From CAVSUZ01 sp963795415 (lineage in GTDB: Bacteria > Pseudomonadota > Alphaproteobacteria > Acetobacterales > Acetobacteraceae): a stretch of 64,000 nucleotides of DNA. The notes under the pieces were generated by a model, which had not been told where the DNA came from, searched no databases, and worked only from the letters and a program-made list of their open reading frames with translations. The DNA is taken from contig CAWCHQ010000001.1 of the NCBI GenBank assembly GCA_963795415.1, positions 1,364,001 to 1,428,000 on the forward strand. Direction: 5' to 3'. Positions within the stretch are counted from its first letter, which is position 1, and each line of letters begins with the position of its first letter. This document shows, one piece after another, positions 42,510-51,235 of this stretch. The position numbers and the translations under genes are program-made.

Positions 42510-44068
42510 TCATTCCTTCGGCACGCCGGCCTTGCGCAGCCCTTCCGCTAGACGTGCGACGAGCGCGACCGCAGCGCCCCTCCCGACGCCGCTCATGAGG
42601 CAAGCGATGGTTGGCTCGTCACCAGATTCCTTGAACCGTCGAACGCACGCCGCGGCTTCATCGACCCGGCCGAGATGGCCGCACAAGCTCAGCTTCAAAC
42701 GCAACGCCGGCATCCCACAATTTTCCCGCAGCGCTTCTTCGGCCCACCGTAACGCAGCCTCGTAGCGACCCGCCGCAAAGTGCGCGACCCCAAGCGTAGG
42801 TACAGAAGGAAAACATGCCAGGGTCGAACGGACTGAGGCGGATCGCTTGCTCCACGGATGAGATCGCCTCTTCGGGCTGATTGAGATACGCTAGAACCAG
42901 CGCGCGATGCCCAAGGGCCAGCGCGAAGTTCGGGTTCAGCACGATCGCCCGGTTAAGCGCACTGAGCGCCGCGTCGTTGTCGCCGGCGAGCACCGATAAG
43001 GTCAGCCCTGCAAAATCGAGGACCAGAGGATCGTCTCGGCCGGCGGCAATCGCCTGCCGTGCCATGCGGATTCCTTCCTCGACTTCCCTGCCGGCGGCGG
43101 GGATCCAGTGGCGCTGATACCGCATCATTTGCGACAGGCCGAGCCGTGCCATCGCCGGTGCGTAGCCGGGATCGAGTTCCAGTGCTCTGCGTGCCAGCCG
43201 GACCGATTCAGCCATGCTCTGCTCAGTGCGCTTAAATACCTGTGCCTGTGCGCGCAGATAGAGGTCGTATGCATCAAGACTTTCAGTTGGCTTTCGTCCA
43301 GCCCGTTCGATTTCAGCGAGGCGCAGCTTCGGCTCGATCGCCCCGGCAACCCCCGACGCGACACGGTCCTGCAAATCGAAGATATCATCTAGGGTGCCGT
43401 CAAAACGCTCGGCCCAGATATGCGCATCGGTTGCAGAGTCTATCAACTGACCAGCGATGCGTACCCGCCTTCCGATTTTTCGCACGGAGCCTTCGAGCAA
43501 GTAGCGCACCCCCAGTTTGCGCGCCATCTGATTTACGTCCCCTGCGCGGCCCATGTGTGTGAGTTTCGAATTGCGCGCGATCACAAAGAGCCACGAAAAA
43601 CGGGCGATAGCCGTCGTGATCTCTTCGACCATGCCGTAGACGAAGTATTCCTGCTCCGGGTCGCCGGTCACATTTTTGAACGGTAGCACTATAAGAGATG
43701 GTTTTTCCGACCGCGGCAACGGGTCGGGCGCAGCACCGGTCGCGAATATGTCGTCGGCTACTTCGGTGACTTCGCCGATGAAGCGTACCCCCTTGCGGAT
43801 AAAAGTACGAACAAGCCGCTGTGCGGTACCATCGTCGCCCACCGCGTGACGCACGGCGTTGATTCGCGTCGTCAAGGCGGAACTCCGAGACGATCCGACC
43901 GTCCCAGACTGCCCGGAGCATGTCGTCCTTGCTGACCACCCGATCGCGGTTCAGCACGAGGAAGGCCAGCAGATCGAAGGCCTTGGGTTCGAGATCGACC
44001 AGTTCGCCGCGGCGCCGCAACTCGCGCCGTCCGATGTCAAGCCGGTGGTCGCCAAACGCCAGAACCAC
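42510..44068 (-). pseudogene. Winged-helix/TolB-like/TPR regulator, two frameshifts
   Basis: Three overlapping frames join into one ToxR/CadC-like regulator of about 520 residues. The N-terminal OmpR-type winged helix (MVLAFGDHRLDIGRRELRRR, LEPKAFDLLAFLVLNRDRVV, MLRAVWDGRIVSE) is followed near 43870 by one extra base; the next frame continues LTTRINAVRHAVGDDG. A TolB-like domain (IVLPFKNVTGDPEQEYFVYG, KLGVRYLLEGSVRKIGRRVR) and TPR helices follow. A second extra base near 42805 shifts FCTY into the frame reading LGVAHFAAGRYEAALRWAEE and ending CVRRFKESG...RKAGVPKE at 42510. It is either a decayed gene or one affected by two sequencing errors. Confidence 0.8.
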
Positions 44069-44261
44069 GTCCGCCCCCAGGAAACTCCGTCCTCTTTTGC
44101 CGCAACATAAGCCTGCCGTAAGGGAGAAAAAAGCCCGCCGTAAAGCGGAGAGCCGGCTCCTGGAGCATGAGTGGCAGGCCTCAGCATCAGGAGAAGGTGA
44201 TCCATGAGACCTCGGATCGGTTTAGCCGCTGCTCCATGGCACGAAATTCGGGTTCCGGTCC

Positions 44262-44308
44262 TTTACTGCTGTTTGCTCCAGACTGGGAGAACAGTGACGC
44301 TCGGAGGT
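44262..44308 (+). repeat. Duplicated leader sequence, copy 1
   Basis: tttactgctgtttgctcca, then tgggagaacagtgacgctcgga. It recurs at 45187-45246, where it forms the ribosome-binding region of the Cache-domain gene. The copy here has no functional gene directly after it (the frame is broken), so it is probably the relic of a duplicated 5' end. Confidence 0.7.
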
Positions 44309-44362
44309 TGCGGTTTCTCCTTGCGTCGAGACGCCGGCCGGGCGAAAAGCAGGAGGAAATTC

Positions 44363-45151
44363 GTGCCGAGGCACGTCTTGGTTGGGACGGGCGAAAAACT
44401 TAAACGCAGCAGTCTCAGTATTTTCCTCGTGAGTATGTTTTCTCTGTTCGCCGCTACAGGTCACGCTGCTGGAATCAAAGTTATGTGCGACAGTCCTGTG
44501 GAACCGGCCTTGGGCAAGGTCGCCGACCTCTTTCGCCAGGAAACGAACAATCAGGTGACGTTGGCGTGCAACCCAGGGCCTGCCATAAAAAAGAGGATCG
44601 AAGACGGCGAAGTCGCCGATGTTGTTGTCGTTGAGCCAGATTTTGTCGAGGAGCTTACCAATTCGGGCAAAGCGCGCCCTGGAGACAGACCGATGGTCGG
44701 TTATGTTGGTGTCGGCCTTGGGAACCGCGTAGATAGCCCCGCCTATGACATATCGACCATCGACAAATTCAAGAACACTTTGCTTGCTGCTGATTTGATC
44801 GTTTTTAACAGTGTCAAATCGGGTGCGGCGTTTGCAGCGGTTCTTGAGCGGCTGGGAATTGCCGAAGTGCTCAAACCCAAGACTGTGCGCACTTCCCCCA
44901 ATGGCATTTTCGGTCCTGTGTTGAAGGGCAAAGGAAACGACATAACGGCGGGTACGATGCCACTTATCGCGACGACGCCGGGCGTAAAGCTCCTTGGACC
45001 GTTGCCGGGTGATTTACAGAGTTTTATCCCGTTCACCGCCGCGCTGATGACAAACGCTCCCCAGCGCACGACGGCCGAAAGCTTCATTAAGTTCTTGGTG
45101 TCGCCGAAGGCAAAGGAAACGTTCGCGGCGAACGGTATCACGTCAAAATAA
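44363..45151 (+). CDS. Periplasmic substrate-binding protein, ModA-like (SBP_bac_11)
   Basis: A 262-residue protein. The GTG start is fixed by AGGAGG six bases upstream. The signal peptide includes SSLSIFLVSMFSLFAATGHA. The mature part follows the molybdate-binding-protein type: IKVMCDSPVEPALGKVADLF, ADVVVVEPDFVEELTNSGKA, GTMPLIATTPGVKLLGPLPG, and ends FIKFLVSPKAKETFAANG. Such proteins bind oxyanions or small organic solutes. No permease is adjacent, so it may work with a sensor or be an orphan in the island. Confidence 0.8.
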   Translation: MPRHVLVGTGEKLKRSSLSIFLVSMFSLFAATGHAAGIKVMCDSPVEPALGKVADLFRQETNNQVTLACNPGPAIKKRIEDGEVADVVVVEPDFVEELTNSGKARPGDRPMVGYVGVGLGNRVDSPAYDISTIDKFKNTLLAADLIVFNSVKSGAAFAAVLERLGIAEVLKPKTVRTSPNGIFGPVLKGKGNDITAGTMPLIATTPGVKLLGPLPGDLQSFIPFTAALMTNAPQRTTAESFIKFLVSPKAKETFAANGITSK

Positions 45152-45186
45152 CGCTCGAACCTGAACCCGCATTCGGCTTTCCTCCT

Positions 45187-45246
45187 TTACTGCTGTTTGC
45201 TCCATACCGGGAGAACCTCCATATCGGGAGAACAGTGATGCTCGGA
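45187..45246 (+). repeat. Duplicated leader sequence, copy 2
   Basis: tttactgctgtttgctccataccgggagaac followed by ctccatatcgggagaacagtgatgctcgga. The gggagaac block is itself doubled here. The copy at 44262 has one block only. It supplies the ribosome-binding site of the following gene. Confidence 0.7.
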
Positions 45247-45720
45247 CGTATCCTACTTTGTGCGGTGATCGTGGGCGTTCTGCTGACAGGGCCAGCCCGT
45301 GCGCAGCAGCGAGCGCCCACCCCACAAGAGATCAATCGTATCGAAGCGCTGGTGACGAAGGCTGCTGCTTTGGTCGAGGGCAAAGGAAAGCAGGCTGCCT
45401 TCGCCGAGTTCGGAAAGCGCGACAGCGAGTGGTGGCATGACGACACTTATCTGTTCGCTTATGACCTGAACGGGAATGTCCTCCTAAATCCTGCGGCTCC
45501 GAGCCGGGTCGGGACCAACCCGACCGCGGAAAAGGACGCGAACGGCAAGGCGTTCCACCAGGCCCTCATGGAGATGGGGCGGGCAAATGGGTCAGGCTGG
45601 GTTGACTACCTGATTGCGAGACCGGGGAAGCCAAATCCCTCGCCGAAGTGGAGCTACGTAAGAGCGGTTAAGTTCGACGGCGTGCCAGGTGTGATCGGGG
45701 CCGGCTTCTATCTAGACTAG
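45238..45720 (+). CDS. Exported single Cache-domain protein
   Basis: A 160-residue protein with a signal peptide (MLGRILLCAVIVGVLLTGPARAQ). The Cache_2-type segment shows ALVEGKGKQAAFAEFGKRDS, YLFAYDLNGNVLLNPAAPS, then GWVDYLIARPGKPNPSPKWS and a final FDGVPGVIGAGFYLD. It lacks transmembrane or output domains, so it is a free periplasmic ligand-binding module. It follows the ModA-like gene by 86 bp inside the putative island. Confidence 0.82.
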   Translation: MLGRILLCAVIVGVLLTGPARAQQRAPTPQEINRIEALVTKAAALVEGKGKQAAFAEFGKRDSEWWHDDTYLFAYDLNGNVLLNPAAPSRVGTNPTAEKDANGKAFHQALMEMGRANGSGWVDYLIARPGKPNPSPKWSYVRAVKFDGVPGVIGAGFYLD

Positions 45721-46342
45721 CGGGCCAAGAGTGCGCCGGTGGGGCCACGCGGGAGTCGGTGCCAGGCCCGTGGTTCCCGCGATTATGCAAGAACGGTCAC
45801 CGCGTAAGTCGGCTGGTATGAGCGGTGACCTCACCCAAAAGATGCCTGATGGCGTAAAACGTGTCTCGGCTGGTCAGTCCATGCTCGGACATTCGCCTAA
45901 CACGCCGATGCAGGTGTCCAGCAGCGGCCCTGGTGACCTAAGCGTCTTGATCATGTTTGTGACTGATGCAACTAAGCCCTTCTCGTCGCCGGCCACCATG
46001 CCGTGAGAGTTGTGGTTGTCACTCGCGACGCCGGGTCAAAGCTGGGGCATAGCCCTTATGGTGACTCACACACATTCAAGCTGAGTAACTCTGTGTCATA
46101 ACGCGATCATGCGTTTGGATTCGCGGGCGCTAGGGTGCCACCGAGTATTCGATTGCAATCTAGCCGCGGACTGGCTTCTCAGCCTGGCCGTCCGCTCTTG
46201 TCGCTCCGCCTCAGAAGTAGCCGTCCGATAGCGGCCAATTCCAGTCCGTAGATCCTATCCCGCCCTGTCCGCTAATCGGCGGACGCAGGGAACTCAAAGT
46301 GCCAAACGCGACAGGAGAGACCGGCTAACTTACTGAAAAAGT
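45721..46342. other. Non-coding end of the putative island
   Basis: About 620 bp without a convincing gene. A 91-codon frame at 45731-46006 has no family features. The last 60 bp (46282-46342) resemble 41990-42045, the flank of the partial tRNA. Confidence 0.5.
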
Positions 46343-46417
46343 TGGTAGCGGCGGGCGGATTTGAACCACCGACCAAGGGATTATGATTCCCCTGCTCTAC
46401 CGCTGAGCTACGCCGCC
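46343..46417 (-). tRNA. tRNA-Met (CAT anticodon)
   Basis: Minus-strand cloverleaf: acceptor GGCGGCG with CGCCGCT, giving a G-U first pair. D arm GCTC/GAGC, anticodon arm GGGGA-ATCATAA-TCCCT with anticodon CAT, T arm GGTGG-TTCAAAT-CCGCC, and encoded CCA (46343-46345). The anticodon arm matches elongator tRNA-Met of alphaproteobacteria; tRNA-Ile2 (CAT, lysidine-modified) is a less likely alternative. Its first 21 bases overlap the end of mnmA on the same strand. Confidence 0.9.
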
Positions 46418-47527
46418 ATGCTCGCCCGAAAGCGCCGAGGCAGATAGGGCGGCGGGCCGGTCCGCGTCAACCTCCGGCCGGCGGATGAAGCCGCCGCCGA
46501 GGACGCGGTCGCCGTCATAGGCCACGCAGGCCTGCCCGGGGGCGGGAAGCGCCGGTTCGTCCAGCTTTACGGCGAAACCATCACACCCGGATTCGATCCA
46601 CGCCGGGCGGGGCTCATCGCGGGCGCGCAGCTTTACCGTGCAGCGCCTGGGGGAGACGGGCGGCGCGACGAGCCAACTGGCCTCCCGCAGTTGCACGACC
46701 CGTGTGCGCCCGCCACGCGGCCCGACGACCACGCGCGAGCGGGCAGGGTCGATTTCATGCACCACCAGCCCGGCGGCGGATGCCGCGCCGAGGCGCTTCG
46801 CCTGCCCCACCGTATAGCGGGCCACGCCGGCATGGCGGCCGAGCGTCCGGCCGGCGGCGTCAACGATCTCTCCTGGTTCCAGCGCATCGGGGCGGAAACG
46901 GCCGACGATGTCCGCATAATTGCCGGACGGAACAAAGCAGATGTCCTGGCTGTCGGGCTTTTCCGCCACGGGCAGGCCGAGCCGCGCGGCCTCTCGCCTG
47001 ACGGCCTGCTTGTCCGCCATGTCGCCCAGGGGAAAGAGCGCGAAGCTCAACTGGTCCCCGGTAATCGCAAACAGAAACCAGCTCTGATCGCGGGAGAGGT
47101 CGCGGGCGCGGTGCAGTTCGGGGCCGTCGGGCCCGTCGACCCGCCGGACGTAGTGGCCGGTGGCGAGGCGCTCGGCGCCAAAGCTGCGGGCGAGCCCGGT
47201 CAGATCGGTGAACTTCACCGTCTGGTTGCAGCGGACGCAGGGGACAGGGGTCTCGCCGGCGGCATAGGAATCGGCGAAATCGGCGATGACGGCCCGGGCG
47301 AAGCGCGCCTCGGCGTCGATCACGTAATGCGGGATGCCCAGATGATCCGCCACCCGGCGTGCGTCGTGGATGTCCTGCCCGGCGCAGCAGGCGCCTTTGC
47401 GGCCAGTCGCCGCACCGTGGTCGTAGAGCTGGAGGGTGACGCCGATGACCTCGTGGCCGGCCTCGTGCAACAGCCCGGCGACAACCGAACTGTCCACGCC
47501 GCCCGACATGGCTACGAGGATGCGCAC
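46397..47527 (-). CDS. mnmA: tRNA-specific 2-thiouridylase MnmA
   Basis: Transfers sulfur to U34 of tRNAs for Lys, Glu and Gln. The 376-residue protein has the ATP-pyrophosphatase loop MSGGVDSSVVAG at its start, the catalytic cysteines in VPCVRCNQTVKF and SQDICFVPSG, and the C-terminal GGGFIRR. Beyond this normal end, about 25 extra residues (PEVDADRPAALSASALSGEH...) run on; the TAG stop lies inside the tRNA-Met gene. Sulfur would come from the cysteine desulfurases upstream in the same gene line, with ferredoxin between. Confidence 0.94.
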   Translation of the reverse strand: MRILVAMSGGVDSSVVAGLLHEAGHEVIGVTLQLYDHGAATGRKGACCAGQDIHDARRVADHLGIPHYVIDAEARFARAVIADFADSYAAGETPVPCVRCNQTVKFTDLTGLARSFGAERLATGHYVRRVDGPDGPELHRARDLSRDQSWFLFAITGDQLSFALFPLGDMADKQAVRREAARLGLPVAEKPDSQDICFVPSGNYADIVGRFRPDALEPGEIVDAAGRTLGRHAGVARYTVGQAKRLGAASAAGLVVHEIDPARSRVVVGPRGGRTRVVQLREASWLVAPPVSPRRCTVKLRARDEPRPAWIESGCDGFAVKLDEPALPAPGQACVAYDGDRVLGGGFIRRPEVDADRPAALSASALSGEHGGVAQR

Positions 47528-47530
47528 GAC

Positions 47531-47863
47531 TTACTCGTTCAGCAGGTTGCGGCTGCCGGCGGGCAGCTTCACGATCAGCCCGTCCAGTGCGTCGGTGATG
47601 ACGATCTGGCAGCCCAGGCGGGAGGTTTCGGTCAGGCCGAAGGCGAGGTCGAGCATGTCCTCCTCATCCTCGGTGGGGGATTCCAGGCGGGTGAGCCAGG
47701 CCGGATCGACGATGACGTGACACGTGGAGCAGGCGAGGGAGCCTTCACAGGCGCCTTCGATGTCGATGCCGTATTTGTGGGCAATCTCGAGCACGGAGAG
47801 GCCCAGCGGCGCGTCCACTTCGCGGCGCGTGCCATCGCGCTCGATAAAGGTCATTTTCGGCAT
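47531..47863 (-). CDS. fdx: 2Fe-2S ferredoxin, adrenodoxin/Isc type
   Basis: A 110-residue electron carrier for Fe-S cluster assembly. The cluster ligands are Cys39, Cys45 and Cys48 in GACEGSLACSTCHV and Cys85 in RLGCQIVIT, the spacing of vertebrate-type ferredoxins. EDEEDMLDLAFGLTETS is typical of the family. It lies three bases upstream of mnmA and 15 bases behind the desulfurase gene, so one transcript is likely. Confidence 0.9.
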   Translation of the reverse strand: MPKMTFIERDGTRREVDAPLGLSVLEIAHKYGIDIEGACEGSLACSTCHVIVDPAWLTRLESPTEDEEDMLDLAFGLTETSRLGCQIVITDALDGLIVKLPAGSRNLLNE

Positions 47864-47878
47864 TCAGACGTATTCCGT

Positions 47879-49060
47879 TCAGGCCGGGACGGGTTCACCG
47901 GCATGGGCCGCGGCCAGTGCGGCGGCGGCGTAGTCGATGTCGGCGGCGGAGGTAAATCGTCCGAGCCCGATCCGCAAGGAGCGTGCCGCTTCCTCATCGC
48001 GGAGCCCCATCGCGCGCAGGACGTAGGAGGGCTCGATCGCCGCGGAGCTGCAGGCCGATCCGGTGGAGAGGCACAGGTCAGGGGTTCGGGCCATCAGTTC
48101 CTCGGCGGGGAGGTCGGGGAAGGTCAGGTTCAGGTTGCCGGCAATGCGCGCCTCTATACTGCCGTTGATGCGAATGCCGGGAATCGCTTCGCGCAGCCGG
48201 GCAACAAGGCGATGGCGCAGGCTGAGGAGCCGGGCGGTTTCGTCGGCCATCTCCAGCGCGGAGATGCGGCAGGCCTCGCCGAAGCCGACGATCAGGGGGG
48301 CGGGCAGGGTGCCGGAACGCAGGCCGCGCTCCTGGCCGCCGCCGGAAAACAGGGGTGCGAGCCGGACGCGTGGCCGGCGGCGAACATAGAGAGCGCCGAC
48401 CCCTTTGGGTCCATAAAGCTTGTGGGCGCTGATCGACGCCAGGCTGATACCCCAGGCCGAGAGATCGACAGGAATTTTGCCGGCGGCCTGCGCGAGATCC
48501 GTATGGAACAGAGTGCCCGCCTGAGAGGCGATGGCGGCGAGGCCGGCGATGTCCTGGATGACGCCGGTCTCGTTGTTCACGGCCATGACGCTGGCGAGGA
48601 GCGTCGGGTTTTCCAGCGCGCGGGCAAACTCATCCGGATCGAGCAGCCCGTCGGAGCCGACGGGCAGGAAGACGGGCTCGAAGCCCTCGGCGGCGAGGTC
48701 CCGGACGGATTCCAGGACGCATTTGTGCTCGGTGGCGAGGGTGACGATGCGCCGGCGTGGATTGCCGCTGGCGAGGGCGAATCGGGCGGCGCCCTTGATG
48801 GCGATGTTGTTGCTTTCGGTGGCGCCGGAGGTGAAGAGCACCTCCTTCGGGTCCGCGCCGATCAGCGCGGCGACGTGGCCGCGGGCCTGTTCCACGGCGG
48901 CCTCGGCGTCGCGGCCCATGACGTGTTCGGCGCTGTGGGGATTGCCGAACCGTTCGGTGAAGATGGGCAGCATGGTTGCGACTACCCGCGGGTCGCACGG
49001 GGTGGTGGCCTGATTGTCCAGGTAAACCGGCCGGTTGGGCCGCGGCGGCGGTTCCGTCAT
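47879..49060 (-). CDS. iscS: Cysteine desulfurase, IscS-like (second of a tandem pair)
   Basis: A PLP enzyme that takes sulfur from cysteine for Fe-S clusters and tRNA thiolation. The 393-residue product shows VYLDNQATTPCDP, the cofactor contact ATEHKCVLES, the PLP lysine in SAHKLYGPKGVGAL (Lys214) and the persulfide cysteine in STGSACSS (Cys337). It is adjacent to fdx, which supports the Fe-S role. A second, divergent desulfurase gene directly precedes it. The scaffold iscU and regulator iscR are not in this cluster. Confidence 0.9.
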   Translation of the reverse strand: MTEPPPRPNRPVYLDNQATTPCDPRVVATMLPIFTERFGNPHSAEHVMGRDAEAAVEQARGHVAALIGADPKEVLFTSGATESNNIAIKGAARFALASGNPRRRIVTLATEHKCVLESVRDLAAEGFEPVFLPVGSDGLLDPDEFARALENPTLLASVMAVNNETGVIQDIAGLAAIASQAGTLFHTDLAQAAGKIPVDLSAWGISLASISAHKLYGPKGVGALYVRRRPRVRLAPLFSGGGQERGLRSGTLPAPLIVGFGEACRISALEMADETARLLSLRHRLVARLREAIPGIRINGSIEARIAGNLNLTFPDLPAEELMARTPDLCLSTGSACSSAAIEPSYVLRAMGLRDEEAARSLRIGLGRFTSAADIDYAAAALAAAHAGEPVPA

Positions 49061-49069
49061 TACCGGGAT

Positions 49070-50197
49070 TTAGGCCCAGGCGGCTGCCGGAACCAGGGTG
49101 GCGCGGAGCCGGGCGGCCATGCGGGCATAGGCGTCGGCGACCTCCCTGGCGGCGGCCGGATCGGCATTCCATGGGAGAGAGACGCGGATGGCCTGACCGG
49201 CGAGTTCGCCCAATCCCATAGCCTGAAGCACGCGGCTGGCGGCGATCTTTCCCGAGCTGCAAGCAGCTCCGGCGCTGACGGCGAATCCCTCCAGGTCGAG
49301 GGCGATGACCTGGGCATCGGCGCGCACCCCTGGCAAGGCGAGGCAGGTGGTGTTCGCGAGCCGGGGTGCCTCCCCGCCGCAGACCACGGCGCCGTGGATG
49401 ACGGCGGCCGCTTCGATGGCGTTGCGGAGCGGCTCGAGGTGTTCGGCAGTGCCGGCGTCCTGGGCGGCGGCGGCGAAACCGGCGATGGCGGCGAGAGCGG
49501 GGGTGCCGGCCCGCCATCCGCGTTCCTGGCCGCCGCCGGCGATCAAGGGGCGGACCGCTGCCGGGCTGCCGGCCAGCAACAGGGCTCCCGCGCCGAGCGG
49601 CCCACCAAGCTTGTGGGAGGAGATCGCCAGGCTGTCAGCCTGCAGGTCGGTGAAGTGGAGGGGAATGCGGCCGGCTGCCTGAACCGCATCGACGTGCAGC
49701 CGGGCTCCGTGATGGCGGCACAGGGCGACGGCCCGGGCCACCGGCTGGATCGTGCCGGTTTCGTTGTTGGCGAGCATCAGCGCCAGCAGGGCTGGTCCCC
49801 GCGAGAGCATGGCTTCGAGTTGTTCGAGGTCGGCGAGGCCGTTGCGGTCCACGGGCAGTATTTCGGCGTTCGGGGCCTGGGCGAGGATCGAATCATGTTC
49901 GGTGGCGCCGATGATGATCCGGCGTTCAGCGTTCAGGGGACGCTGGGGGAGGTGCAGGGGTGCGTGCAGGGCGAGCGCATTGGCCTCGGTCGCGCCGGAG
50001 GTGAAGATCACGTTTGCGGGCCTCGCACCGAACCGGGCGGCGATCGCCTCGCGCGCATTTTCCAGGATTCGCCGGGCGGCGCGGCCTTCATGGTGCACGG
50101 AGGAAGGGTTTCCCGTCGCCTCAAGGGCAGCCAGGACGGCTTTCCGGGCCGCCGGCCGGAGGGGTTCAGAGGCGTTGGCGTCCAGATAGCGGCGCAT
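49070..50197 (-). CDS. Cysteine desulfurase, NifS/IscS-like (first of a tandem pair)
   Basis: A 375-residue PLP enzyme related to the next gene. MRRYLDANASEPLRP, GATEHDSILAQAP, the PLP lysine in SSHKLGGPLGAGAL (Lys196), the Ser-rich substrate region GGGQERGWRAGTPA and the persulfide cysteine AGAACSSGKI (Cys313) are all present, so both copies look active. It is more divergent from IscS than the downstream copy. It starts one base into the cysE stop codon (TGATG). Confidence 0.88.
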   Translation of the reverse strand: MRRYLDANASEPLRPAARKAVLAALEATGNPSSVHHEGRAARRILENAREAIAARFGARPANVIFTSGATEANALALHAPLHLPQRPLNAERRIIIGATEHDSILAQAPNAEILPVDRNGLADLEQLEAMLSRGPALLALMLANNETGTIQPVARAVALCRHHGARLHVDAVQAAGRIPLHFTDLQADSLAISSHKLGGPLGAGALLLAGSPAAVRPLIAGGGQERGWRAGTPALAAIAGFAAAAQDAGTAEHLEPLRNAIEAAAVIHGAVVCGGEAPRLANTTCLALPGVRADAQVIALDLEGFAVSAGAACSSGKIAASRVLQAMGLGELAGQAIRVSLPWNADPAAAREVADAYARMAARLRATLVPAAAWA

Positions 50198-50880
50198 CAG
50201 TCCGCCGCGGCGGGTCGGGGCTGGGTCTGCTCGCCGGTTAGTCTTGCCATGCGCGCCTCGAGCTCGCTGAGTTCGCTGCGCAGATCCTCGAGGTCGCGCA
50301 GCAGCGGGTCGAGGCTGTCGTCGCAGGGCATGCCGTAGGGGTCGAATCCAGGCTGGCGGCGCAGACGACGGTCAACCGGGCGGGCCGGGATTCCGACGAC
50401 GGTGGTATCGGCTGGAACCGGGTCCACGACGACGGCGTTGGACCCGACCCGCGCATTGTCGCCCACAGTGATCGGGCCGAGCACCTTCGCGCCGGCGCCG
50501 ATGATCACATTGTTGCCAACGGTAGGGTGCCGCTTGCCGCGCATAGTGCGGGCCACCCCGAGCGTGACCTGATGGTAGAAATAGCAATCGTCGCCGATTT
50601 CGGCGGTCTCTCCGATAACGACGCCCATGCCGTGGTCGATGACCAGACGACGTCCCAGCTTTGCTGCTGGATGAATTTCGATACCTGTCAAAAACCGAGC
50701 GACGTGTGACGAAAAACGAGCGAGAAACCGAAGTCTCCAGTTCCAAAGCGCGTGCGAGAGCTGATGCCAGATGACGGCGTGCAACCCAGGATAGCAAAAC
50801 AAAACCTCAACGGACGAACGAGCTGCGGGGTCACGTTCGCGATAGGTCCGAAGGAGTTCACGCAAGAACATGAAAGGCAT
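50197..50880 (-). CDS. cysE: Serine O-acetyltransferase
   Basis: Makes O-acetylserine, the precursor of cysteine, from serine and acetyl-CoA. The 227-residue protein has the N-terminal helical part PGLHAVIWHQLSHALWNW and left-handed parallel beta-helix hexapeptides: GIEIHPAAKLGRRLVIDHG, VVIGETAEIGDDCYFYHQ, HPTVGNNVIIGAGAKVLGPI. The Gly-rich HG-M motif and a long C-terminal tail are typical of the short EpsC class. First in the line cysE - desulfurase - iscS - fdx - mnmA, linking cysteine synthesis to its use as sulfur donor. Confidence 0.93.
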   Translation of the reverse strand: MPFMFLRELLRTYRERDPAARSSVEVLFCYPGLHAVIWHQLSHALWNWRLRFLARFSSHVARFLTGIEIHPAAKLGRRLVIDHGMGVVIGETAEIGDDCYFYHQVTLGVARTMRGKRHPTVGNNVIIGAGAKVLGPITVGDNARVGSNAVVVDPVPADTTVVGIPARPVDRRLRRQPGFDPYGMPCDDSLDPLLRDLEDLRSELSELEARMARLTGEQTQPRPAAAD

Positions 50881-51235
50881 GCGACAATTCCATTATACAA
50901 CTCCGGTGAAGCGTGATTATAGTCGGAGCAGGTTGAGTGGTGGCGGACGCGTATCGTTTCGTTCTGGCCAGCCATTCATTTTGTGGTATAACGGCGCTGG
51001 GGAGTGCATAGCGGGGAACAGACCTCACCAGTTATGCGGACGTCAAGTTTCTGCCCTGCCGGACGAAGATTACGCTGGTGCTGGCATGAAACTCGACCCC
51101 TTTGATACTAACTAGGCCTCAAGGCCGTTGAGGCGATGGCTCCGGCGGCTAGTTTAACGATTGGCAAGAATTGGCCTGCGGGAGCGAGCCCACAGGAATG
51201 TGAACGACAAATAAGAAGCGGAAAATCGGGGCGCC
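50881..51235. other. Intergenic region, divergent promoters of cysE cluster and hydrolase
   Basis: A 355-bp gap. It holds a hairpin GCCTCAA-ggccg-TTGAGGC at 51116-51134 without a T-run. Short frames here (for example 50870-51115) show no family features. No iscR-like gene or clear Fe-S regulator site was recognised. Confidence 0.5.

Noticed and set aside
42510..44068. Programmed ribosomal frameshifting in the regulator
   Set aside because: Neither site has a slippery heptamer with a following pseudoknot, and two independent shifts would be needed. Decay or sequencing error is simpler.
45731..46006. A 91-codon gene in the island
   Set aside because: No ribosome site or family feature was seen, and the translation is of unusual composition. 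It is left as non-coding.
46691..50338. A 1215-codon open frame on the plus strand
   Set aside because: It is antisense to the cysE-desulfurase-fdx-mnmA genes, all of which show clear family motifs. The product has low complexity without domains, as expected from high-GC third-position bias.
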